A stretch of DNA of 64,000 bases. Origin: Tribonema minus. Lineage: Eukaryota > Sar > Xanthophyceae > Tribonematales > Tribonemataceae. The first letter of the stretch is position 1, and each line of letters begins with the position of its first letter. The translations under genes and the position numbers were made by a program. Positions 54,529-64,000 of this stretch are shown one piece after another. The notes below the pieces were generated by a model. That model ran no database searches and was not told where the DNA came from. It saw only the letters and a program-made list of their open reading frames with translations. The stretch lies in NCBI GenBank assembly GCA_017506865.1, contig JAFCMP010000200.1:1-64000 (forward strand), in the 5' to 3' direction.

Positions 54529-57500
54529 TTAGATATACCAGCCTGCCAGTCTGAGCAATGCCATCAAGTATGCTTGCTGCTGCTTCTGGTGTGTGTACTG
54601 GGCATCATTACTCGAAGATGCCCGTATGAGCGCCTCATATTCCTTCAAGTTGCCATCATAGGTTACGGCATGCACCTCCACTCTGTCCAGGAGAATCTGT
54701 AGTTCTCCAACATCAGCCCTGACAACAGACACGAGTTCGAACGCCTCCAGTGCCGCAGGAGGCACCACGTAGAGCAGTGAGTACTTCCTGGCACGGGGCA
54801 GTGCTTCCAGTACTTTGGCTAGTGTAGGGCACTCCAACTTCTTGTTGTCCTCAATGTCAGAGAACTGCAACAACTCAATCTCTTCGAGCTCATCTGTCAC
54901 TGATGCTGGGCGGGGAGGAAGGATGATTGCGTCAACTGTTGGGAGAGTGTATTTGTTGGGGACCAGTATTGTGCAGCCTTGCCAGCCCTCCCCCTGACTC
55001 CAACATGCGCACAGGTCGTCTGCAAAGTTGCTCGGTGAGGTGCAGGTGAGCTCAAGTGCCTTGCCAGGCTGAACGCTAACCTGGCCGTTTGGAGTCGGAG
55101 TCAAGTCACCGGGAGCGGCATTTTGGGTGCCGAGTTTTAAGTGCAGGAAGGAGCTCCGCCTGAAAAGAAGCGCCTGGCCTGCTGTCATGGCATCTATCAT
55201 GATTGGCTCCAGAAGTTGCGCGCTCAGAGCTGCGGTGTCTGGCAACTGCTGGAGCATGTTGAACGCCTGCCCATGGGCGGCTGCTGGCAGGCCTTTCACC
55301 CTAAGTGCAGTCAACAGCAGGCGAACCGCCTTCTGGGATGCCAACTGCAGCCGATACATTGTGTAGTCGTCAGATGTGGGATGGATGTACAGGACCTGGA
55401 GGTAGCCAGATGGCAACTTGAAGGCAGTAAATCCCAGGTTCAAGTTGCAGAGAATCTGTCCACAATGCAGCATGTCACAGAAGCAAAGCATGGAGGAAGC
55501 ACTTGAGCATTTATCGCGAAGGTGTAACAGCCAGTAATGCAAAAACGGTGACAGGCATTTATGGACCAGCGTGCAATGCCACGCTAAGCATAGGTTGATG
55601 CTGCAAAACTGTCAGGCTGCAGGAACAGGGTATGATATAATATAGTCGCTAGTTTGTCCGAGAGTCTGACTTTGGTCACCCCTTGGGTGCATGTAGTCGC
55701 GTATCGTCGGTTCATAGCCGAAGGTGGCTGATATATAGCCGACTACAACCAGCTGTATCGGCTCATTTGATCAGGCTGGCCCTGCAGAGCCCCTGCAGAA
55801 TCCAAATGACCCGTCATTTAACAAAGCCTTGAGGATCAAGGAGTGCCTTTTGCACATCCGCAGCTACCACTACATAACGTTAAACTCAGTCTGCTGGTCA
55901 TGTGTTCACTCCAGGCGAGCGGCATGGATCGCCACTAGCTGCTGTTGCTGATGCTGCTGGCACAGGGTGAGCGACGAAACATTGAGGTTGCGTACCACCT
56001 CAGGTTCCGCCCTTTAGTTCCGGCAGTTCCGGCGCCAAAGGCGTTGGCACGGGGTGCCGGAACTGCCGGAACTCAAATACACATGAAATAACCATTTATG
56101 TGGCTGTTAGCACTAGTTGCAGCCCTGTAGCATATCGGATTCTTATCTGATCATGTTTGCAGAGGTATTACTGCTTCTTCAGGCTCTAGACTAATTGTCA
56201 CATATTGGTGACCTGACCGGCTGGTGCCCTTAGGTTAGGGCGAGGGTTAGGGCCCCCCCCGGGGGGGGGGGAGGGGGGGAGGGGCGGGGGGGGGGAATGA
56301 GGTGCGATGACTCTTGACAGCAATAATCAAACTGCCGTCATAGCAGTTTGAAGCGTAATGTGCCACAGTGTGCAAATACGCGTCTGCCATGCACAGAACG
56401 ACGTCAAACACCCTCATGGGGCCCTGTTTCCGCAAAGTGAGTTCTGCCGGTTCCGGCGAGTTCTGGCGGTTCCGGCTCAGATACTTTACCAATACCGGTT
56501 TCGGCACAGGCCGAATCGGTTTTGGCGCGCAGCCTGTGCTGGCAGCAGTCAACACAGACTGTTTGTGAGGCAAGCTACCAGCCTGAGTGGTACATACCGT
56601 AGACCCACTAGCGAATGAGGCGCGTGAGAGGCCTGCATGGGCTGGGCGATAGCACAGCGGCAGCCAAGGTTGCCGCCATCACGCACTCTGACCACCATGT
56701 TTCAGTTGAACTCAACGCCAAGGGGTACCACCGGGAAGGTCATACGTGCAGAGCTCTCAACAAGCTCACCAGGTGCGACGCTTCGAGTGAGGCAAAGCAT
56801 CTCAAGCCAGATCCTAGGCAACTTCAAATCACTCTGCAGCTCACAACTGTTGCAGTTCAAGGCGCCAGGCTGCGAGAACAAGTGCAACAGAAAGAGCTTG
56901 TCAATCCTGACAATCTGAATGTTTAAGCACATCCATCGGAGGTGGTGCCCATCCTTACGCCACTGTACTGATGTGAACGCCTACCCCCTGCCCTAACTAA
57001 TAGTATGCCGTGCAGTATCTCTGTGACATCAAACATAGCCGAACAGGTTAACAGCAATGCTGTCAGTAGCCACGTTATACTGTACACATATTGAGGTTTG
57101 ATAAGTATTGTTTTAGGCAAGCAGCAAACCTGGTGGAAAACCAGATACATGTTCACGCATGCAGCCGAATGTCCAGTGGAGCCCCAACTCCAACATTTAA
57201 AATCACCAGTCTAGAAAGCGGCCTTCAGTATGGGTTGTGCACTCCGAATTGGTACAATCATTGGGAGCATCCAAATTTGAAGCGATGTTCCTAGCTGGTT
57301 TTTGTTTTTACTAGGTGTATTTAGTTTAGGAGATTCTGTTTTATCTGCTGAGTCAGCAGTGTGAGATGGCAATCCTCAGCTTGCTGTACCGCGCTTCAAT
57401 TTAATTTAAGAGATCATCAATGATTCTGTTGTTTCTGCTGAGTCAGCAGTGTGAGATGGCAACCCTCAGCGTGCTGAACCAGCATTATTGGTAATCACCG

Positions 57501-60500
57501 TCTTTATCCAATGCATGCTGCAAAGGTCCTCTTTCTCTGCCCTGCCATTTCTTGCGCTCGCTCTGCCTGTGTGTGGTGGACTGTCAGAGGATGTGGATGA
57601 TCCAGTATCAACCAGACTCTCGGAATGCTACAGCGCGTCATCGTCTGATTTGCTAGCGCGTCATCACTCAACAACAAGAAGGTTCACCTGCTCCGGAGAA
57701 GTGATGATGGCGGCCATGGTCTCTTTGAGTAGTTCTCATCCGCTTGCGCCAGCTCTTCAGCGGTGGGTGATTGGCCCAAAAAAAACCAGCTGGGTATGGT
57801 TAGCACTCGCTACGGAACCCCGCCGAAGTAGTCTAAGAGTGTGCTGACGCGCTGTTCGGTCATCAATGGACACAGCTGCGGAGGGTAGACCATCTGCCAG
57901 CACAGACGAATCTCCTCCCATGTCCAGAGCGGCATGTAGCGCCTCACAGCGCCGCCATCCAGGAAATCCTGCACAAGAAGAAGCAGATGAAACAACACTC
58001 TTTACTCATGCAAGATTTTCAGATGCGTCAAGGCAAGCATTAAGCATGCAGTGCCAGCCAAACATCGGAGCGCACACATTGTGGAGACCAACTGCATCTA
58101 TCATGGCAGCAGCTACGCAGGAAATCATGAAGCCAAGACCAGTCGCGCACCAGCAGTGCATGCACTGCAACGAGGATTGCCGCAGACATGCAGTTCATAT
58201 TTGCACATTCGTGTCAGGCAGTCCGCGATCGCACCTTGGTAACTTTCGGGTTTGGGGAGGTTACAACAACGATGCGGGCTTCGGTGAAGCCAACTCCAAG
58301 AGGCGCTACCCCATCCAGCACATACCTGAGTCAGAAGGAAAGAGGGTAACACAGTAGAAAATGTAAAATGCACGTTGAGCGGAAAAGAGAAAGAAAGTGC
58401 AATGCCGGATTGAGTGCGGCCACATAGCATGTCGCGCAAGCAAGCTGCAAAGGCGCAAGTGTCACGGGTATGCCACATCAGTGGTACTCATACGCAGACA
58501 GAAGAGCTCTGAATAAATGTTGCTGAATGCTTCATGATGCAAGTACATGGCGACGTACCAAGAGTAATCGTAATGCTTAAGAAATGTCAGGTGTCTTTTA
58601 CTACGCGTGCAAGCTTATTCTAGTACTACATCATATTTGAAATGCGAAGGCATGTTTCTACTATCAAACACGATTGTAATTGCACAGTTGGCAAAACTCA
58701 CCATGCATTGGGGTCTTGCAGGTAGCTAGCGAAAGTACCCGGCGGGCCGCTAAGCACCCGACCATTCCTTTGAAAGAGCAGGTCCTCCTTGGGCAAGTGC
58801 ACATACCGATACAGGACAGCTGACACCTCCGGCGTTCCTGCTGGCAACCCCAGTCCTTTCAGAAGGCAAGCCATGAACCACAGCGCGAACCAGGACTTGC
58901 CCACGCCCGGCGTCCCAGTCACTGTGGCATGAGAAAACAACGTTGCCAGATGAACAAGAGCAGTTTCACCACACAGCCGCTTTTTATAGGCGCCTCACGT
59001 GCAGGAAAATGTGTTGCTATGCAGCCTTTGTCTCCCTTATAACAAGAAGCGCACTTGCTCACAGCATTGCCAGAAATCTTGCCGTCGAATCAGTCAGCCA
59101 ACAATCATTTGCGCAGTAAGTAGCTGGTAGAGCCCAACATATACAAGGTTGGCGCACCATATCGTCCTTGTGCACTGTTGCCATTTGCTTCTGTACTTCA
59201 CTCTTGTGTAAGTTCAGCCAAAGATCTCAGTGCAGCCATAATCCCTGCTAACAGCGCTGGCAAAGATGGCGTTCAAATGTCTTGCACGAATGCTGCAACC
59301 CAGAATGAGAATGATCAAAATGGTCACCATAAGCTGCAGGCTGCAATTGGCGCCACATTGCAACAGCCCGTGTGCCCGCACTAATCTCTTGCCCAAACCC
59401 ACTTCACACGTGGTGGTGGTAACGACAGTCACATTGCGGTCGATGCCAATGACAGTGCCTGATGCTGAAGTGCAAGCACAGCTCACAATGCCGCTATTGC
59501 AGCAGATGTAACCATGAAGCCGTGCGCCCCCGCGCATGAATATGCTGCTGTTGCATGCAGTTTGGACACAGTGTTTGCTCCTGTGCTGTGCACTGTCCCT
59601 CACTCTAAAGCCTGTCCATGATGCAAACATTTGACATGGTGAATGGTCACCCGCGACTCCGTCTTCAGTTATGAAAGGGTTGAGCATTGCAAACAGGTGG
59701 CCTTGAGACCAGCTGGACACCGAGCTGGACACATGGTCCGTCCGTGCCTTATTTGTACACCAACTGCACTGCAGTGAACTAAAATACTCTTACATGACAA
59801 TCACAAGAGCCATGACACTGTCAGAATGGCAGGAAAATGGGTGCCAAGCTATTGACCATTCCACGCTCTCTGGCAAACCTAAACTATCTTGATACATCTC
59901 ATGGCCTGCACAAAGTGTACCAGATGCCACAGACGACGATGTACCTCACCTAGAATGTCTGGCTGGTACGGCCTCGCCGCCAAGATGTGATCTCGAAATG
60001 GTAGCCAGCACTCCCTGATCAGGTACCCTGTATTACCAAGTCCCTTAATCATTTTGAACCTCGGATCGGGAACGAACACACTCTCTGGCATATCCACCAC
60101 TCCTGGCGTGTCCAACGGGCTATTGATGAGGTGGCGGAAGAAGGAAGTAAAATGCAAATGCTCCGATACTGCCCCTGTGTCAGCAGTAGGAGGGTACGGC
60201 ACAAAAATGAGAGTTGTTGTGCTGCAAACACTGTTGGCAACGCGGCTGCACAGGCAGCTATCTTACATGCATTGTTAACCGATACCATTGCTGCAAAAGC
60301 GCAACATGTCAGCAGCTGCAGCTAGGTGAGCATGGCTCTGATACCCTGCCAGTCAGCATTTGTGAATGGTTGACATCTCAACGCTGAACTGTATGCCCTT
60401 CCTTGCAGCAGCACCAGCGCCTGAAGCTCTGTGCAACAGTCTGAATGTTGTGGGCAGTGGCAAATAGGGCACTGTCAAATGTGCTAGTGGTACATGCAGT

Positions 60501-61744
60501 GATGATACATGTAAGCTCCCTTGCACCTGACCAGGTGTCAGGCACCCTGACCTCGATTGCATTGAAAACTTGGAAAAAAATACTTGCGTCTGCTTGAGTG
60601 AAATATGTTTGGTGCAGTTTCTCTTGAAAACCCATATTAATGCAACCCACACCTACGGATCAGCGGGGTTGAGCCTATGATGCCTGCGGCAATGACTACC
60701 ATGCCGGCAAAAAAATTACCAAAATTACTGCTACAGTTGGCAGGCAGTTGAGAGCATCTATAACTCACCGTCCTTGACGCTCTGCCAGTATAGAACATGG
60801 GCACACAGTGACATACTTAGCACCACCAACACACACCTGATGATCACAGCTAAGGAGGAACTCACGCACATTTAAGGTGCACCACCGACGCGCACCTGAT
60901 GACAACAGTTAAGGGGGAAACTCGCGCCAAGTGGTCCTCTACACTAGAGTGTACAACGCAAGTCTGCAATCTAATACTGGCATATGTAGCACCAGTGACT
61001 ACATTTATCGCCAAAACAAGGTTGAAAACGACTTGCAATCTCTGGTGCAACCGACTGGCATGGCAGCGTATTTGTCGACCAAACACTGCACTGCCAAGCA
61101 CGCCATGAAACTCACTGTGCTGAAACCACATCTCGTCCCGCAGCTGGCGTCGCAGCTGGAGCTCCTCCTTGCGCAGCAAGTTCTCGAGCAGGCTTTCCAG
61201 GTAGCCTAGCAGTTTCTGCTCGTTCACCACATCGTCAATCTCAGTCTCCACTTCCCCAATCTTGACCTGTAGGCTCGTCGTCGGTAGGCTCGTCGACGCG
61301 CCACCACCGCCGTTGGCGGAAGCGGCAGCTGGTCGGTCGCCACCGCCATCGCCTTTGCCACTTGCAGCCAAAACAGCCACCGGAAGCACACCATCTGAAG
61401 GCACTGCAGCAGGCCGCCCAAGGGTGCTTGATGAGCGTTCTCGATCTGGTATACCATATATATATATATAAATCTCGACTGAACACCGTGACGGTTACTC
61501 GAACACTATTTGTCACAGCTACTCAATCGGATCACACTGAGCGCGTGTGCATTCTGATGCGGTCATCGCAGAATTCACGCACCTTTGACAACAGGTGTCA
61601 CCCATGAGTGTGTGTGTGCGCCGCGGATGGGGGTCTTCGTCTTCAGGCCGGGCTTCACAACCAACGCCACGCAATTCCGCATTGTCACCGTCAACATAAC
61701 CGACGATACCTCCCACCACCTCGTCGCCTTCATCTTCCTATCCT
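54529..61744 (-). CDS. Crinkler/RHS-type NTPase-nuclease gene (multi-exon, middle part unresolved)
   Basis: Exons that fit by splice sites and phase: 61403-61116, 60174-59950, 58921-58702, 58325-58235, 57968 to about 57813, and the last exon 55455-54529. A candidate upstream exon is 61744-61583. The first gives a coiled coil (IGEVETEIDDVV, LLENLLRKEELQLRRQL), typical before the NTPase. Then come GYLIRECWLPFRDHIL, Walker A in VTGTPGVGKSWFALWF, a Walker-B-like WYVLDG, ARIVVVTSPNPK, and YMPLWTWEEIRLCWQMVYP with DYFGG. The last exon resembles the C-terminal part of Crinkler-RHS proteins, with KYTLPTVDAIILPP and SLLYVVPPAALEAF. These proteins, best known as secreted effectors of oomycetes and fungi, couple an NTPase to a nuclease-like domain. 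The gene looks largely whole; at most one break is suspected. The middle exons could not be placed. Confidence 0.65.
56016..56073. repeat. perfect 18-bp inverted repeat, GTTCCGGC-based hairpin
   Basis: Arms agttccggcagttccggc (56016-56033) and its exact reverse complement (56056-56073) enclose a 22-base loop containing a smaller gccaa/ttggc stem. Related gttccggc and gttctggc units recur at 56447-56488. It lies in an unresolved part of the Crinkler/RHS gene region. Confidence 0.85.
56228..56297. repeat. C8-G10 palindromic homopolymer block beside telomeric units
   Basis: A short ttaggg tract (56231-56250) runs into about nine C, then long G-runs to 56297. Assembly across this block may be unreliable, and the G-runs could form quadruplexes. 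Confidence 0.6.
57330..57490. repeat. tandem duplication carrying two TGCTGAGTCAGCA palindromes
   Basis: Two copies of about 70 bp with a 90-bp period (57330-57400 and 57421-57490) share gattctgtt, tctgctgagtcagcagtgtg and agatggcaa. Each has the 13-bp palindrome TGCTGAGTCAGCA at 57346-57358 and 57436-57448. This equals the animal Maf/AP-1 T-MARE consensus, a bZIP site. Confidence 0.8.
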
Positions 61745-64000
61745 CTGCAACTAGAGTTGTGAGCCGATGCCTCTCTGTCGGCTTTTATGTCAACGGAGTT
61801 CCAGCGTATGCGTATGAGTCGGCTTTCCACCGGCTTCTGGTCGGTTTCTGGACCAGCTGTGAACGTTACAGTGTCGGCAGTGGTGTTGTTGTTGGTAGCT
61901 TCGTGGTTCAGGAATAAAAGTGAGCAAACTCTGCACTTGAAGTGTGAAGGCGATTGCCCCTCGGTTCCTCAACAAGCCTCGATTTCCACTACTTTGGCGC
62001 TCATTTAGAACACTGTAAACCTGATGCAGTACCGGGCGCTGCTCAGGCACCCACCTCAGCTCGCTCGCCGTAGCTTCGGTTCATTCTGAGTTGAAGTTTG
62101 GCAGCAGGCTGCGTCCTCGGCATCATCTCTGCGCGTCCCTGGTCTGTTTGTTGGGTGAGTCGGAAGCTGGTAACGAGGCAGCATCCGTAGTGAGGCTGCA
62201 TGGTCCGTTGCATCTGTAAGGCACTTGATTACCTCCGTTGGATGCCTTCACTGCAGCAGCTCTTGCTTATAACTAGTATACTCCTTGGCTGCGTTGCGCA
62301 TTCTTCAAAACAGCCGACAAAAGCCGTATCGATCAGCTCGGGTACGGCTATACCGGCTAGCCGAAGGTTTAGCCGGTGGTCGGCTGACAACTCTATCTGC
62401 AACAAACCCATGCTCCTCTCTCCCCCGCCGCACGCGCATCTAATGAAAGCGGAACCCACCAGGCTTCCGTCATCAGCTGAGATGTGCTGCCGCACCCAAA
62501 GCGGCACTTTTTTTGTGCCCAAGCAAAGCGCCTACTTAGTGGCATAGGACATCAATCACCCCAGCAGGCGGCCATCATGATGATCATGCCGGGCGAACGG
62601 CGTGATGCCTACGGAGCTGCATGGATGTGCTGCCACTTGCTGCAGCTCTCCAGGTAAGGGCGCCATGCACGTGCACCCTCAAGCATCGTGCCCTGGGACT
62701 CTCCCGCTACATACCCCCCTATATATAGGGACTAAATAGGGGGACTCCGGAAGGGGAGGGGCCCAGACCCGGGCGACAACCTAGGCCTACTGCTAGAAGT
62801 TGTTGACTCAGAGCGCTCTGAGTCAAGCTGATTGCGACAACTTTGTCCCTTGGACTCCCCCTCAATATACCCCCTAAAAGGTCTAAATAGGGGGAAAGGG
62901 AAGGGCCCAGGGGGCAACTTGAAGCGCCAACCGTCATGCTGCCGCTTGCATGCTGTAGCGTCACACTGTGCTCACTGTGGCACGGTTGGATAGTATATCG
63001 TAGTAGTACATGTAGCCAGTCAAGCTTACAGCAGCACGCCTGCTGCCACGTGACATGCGCCGCAAGTGCTTGTCAGCCTGCCTCGACACATGCAATTCAG
63101 TTAGCTACACGGACGTCTTGGCCTCGTGTACATGATGTGTTACACAGTATATTCAACTGAAGTTCATGCATTCAAGTTGCTGATGCTTGTGCCCTCTGGA
63201 CACTCTCAGACTGTCTGCTTCAGCAGCAGCCGCTTTTTGATGCGTAACACATGTTGCTTTCTGCTGCTTGCAGGTCGGTGGAGCTGAGAATGAACAAGTT
63301 TTGTAGCTGTCAGTGACGAAAGGGAAGGTTTTGATCATGATGAATGCAAATATGCTGAGAACCTCAATTGCAAACTTACAGGGCATGTCTCTCTTGCACA
63401 ATGTCACTTGATCATGATGCTGGCGTTGGAGCGCTCCGGTTGCTGAGCGCTGCTGCACACATGGCGCTTGGAAGCATTGTGGGCTGCATAGTCTTTCTTA
63501 TTGGTAATGAAAGGTGACTGCAACATGCTGACTTGCCTGGAATTAATAAGAGTTGGTGCATAGAAAAGGCAGGGCACCTGCTCGACTCCTGATGTGGGGA
63601 TCATGAAAGCTAGGCTAGGCGTTCAGAAGTTGCTTGTGCCGCGCGACGTTAGGGTATCAATTATGACCAACTGCCCAAATCACTCGTGTACTTTGTTCAC
63701 AGCCACTTGTACATGTGGCACTTTTGTATCTTCCTATCAGCAGGAAGATATACTTGAAGCGACTTTTGTTTATGTAGGCCATTAGCCCTAGAGGAAGATA
63801 CTAAATTTTGAAGCCTACATACTGCAAGCAGGAACTTGAAGCTCTGCCAAGGACCAGTGTGCGCTCATGTGCAGTGCATGCATGCACATGTGGCGCCCTC
63901 AGCTTGCAGCCGTACCAGTTTCTCGTTTTGTGTGTGTGCATACCAATCGTTACCATCAGATTCTGAAGAAGCGGCTATTGCATTCAGGCCACTCTGACCA
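61745..64000. other. non-coding end of the window with fold-back repeats
   Basis: No gene supported. It should hold the 5' region of the Crinkler/RHS gene. A plus-strand open frame at 61585-61917 has no motif and overlaps the candidate first exon. Small inverted repeats occur at 63725-63750 (atcttcct, then aggaagat). Confidence 0.45.
62690..62915. repeat. fold-back element: duplicated arm around a 24-bp perfect palindrome
   Basis: Blocks 62690-62768 and 62846-62912 are direct copies (order: ggactc, ccccct, taaatagggg, ggggcccag). Each block is itself nearly self-complementary (ccccct and aggggg), so the arms also pair. Between them, 62803-62826 is a perfect palindrome with half-site TTGACTCAGAGC, flanked by aagttgt and acaactt. 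Confidence 0.75.

Noticed and set aside
60353-60652. Open frames in the first long intron of the Crinkler/RHS gene, considered as an exon
   Set aside because: The exons at 61403-61116 and 60174-59950 already join in phase without it, and its sequence has no family motif.
61585-61917. Plus-strand 110-residue open frame
   Set aside because: No motif; it overlaps a better-phased minus-strand exon candidate of the Crinkler/RHS gene.

Overview
This is nuclear DNA of a eukaryote. Nearly every recognisable gene is split by GT-AG introns, exons are GC-rich with long Ala/Gly/Ser runs, and interstitial TTAGGG repeats are frequent. The gene set is fructose-1,6-bisphosphatase, a mitochondrial-type NFU1, an NPC1-like sterol-sensing transporter, an SH2 protein, a Crinkler/RHS-type NTPase and a LINE with a restriction-like endonuclease domain. 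It fits a protist or alga. A photosynthetic stramenopile (yellow-green or brown algal relative) is my best guess, but this is inference and not proven by the window.

Layout. 1-4.3 kb: 3' part of a minus-strand SH2-TPR gene. 4.6-16.2 kb: a very large plus-strand type I membrane receptor (signal peptide, about 11 Ig-like repeats, FN3, EGF, TSP1, one transmembrane helix, acidic tail), divergently paired with the SH2 gene. 16.8-19.1 kb: tandemly nested 3' ends of a LINE-like element. 19.9-22.8 kb: TraB-family gene 1 (minus). 23.5-25.4 kb: FBPase (minus), divergent from NFU1 (25.8-27.8 kb, plus). 28.5-34.2 kb: NPC1-like gene (plus). 34.2-36.2 kb: non-coding, with a LINE tail and a 233-bp MITE. 36.2-37.9 kb: membrane RING-H2 ligase (minus). 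39.5-40.8 kb: intronless endonuclease/exonuclease/phosphatase-family gene. 42.0-47.9 kb: TraB genes 2 and 3, head to head, the third with an in-frame TGA. 47.9-54.5 kb: decayed repeat-rich DNA. 54.5-61.7 kb: Crinkler/RHS-type NTPase gene (minus). 61.7-64 kb: non-coding, with a fold-back repeat.

The most unusual signal runs across the whole window. In at least a dozen places the edge of an exon, together with its splice site and neighbouring intron, has been tandemly copied into the intron. Two to five decaying copies lie side by side, often separated by TTAGGG repeats, and many copies keep usable AG or GT splice dinucleotides. Other window-wide patterns are 3' splice sites preceded by almost pure poly-C tracts, and a strong excess of the heptamer TTGAAGT/ACTTCAA.

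The SH2 protein and the receptor with tail tyrosines share one intergenic region of about 320 bp. This suggests, without proving it, a phosphotyrosine signalling pair. Exon boundaries below were read by eye from splice consensus and reading phase. No database search was possible.
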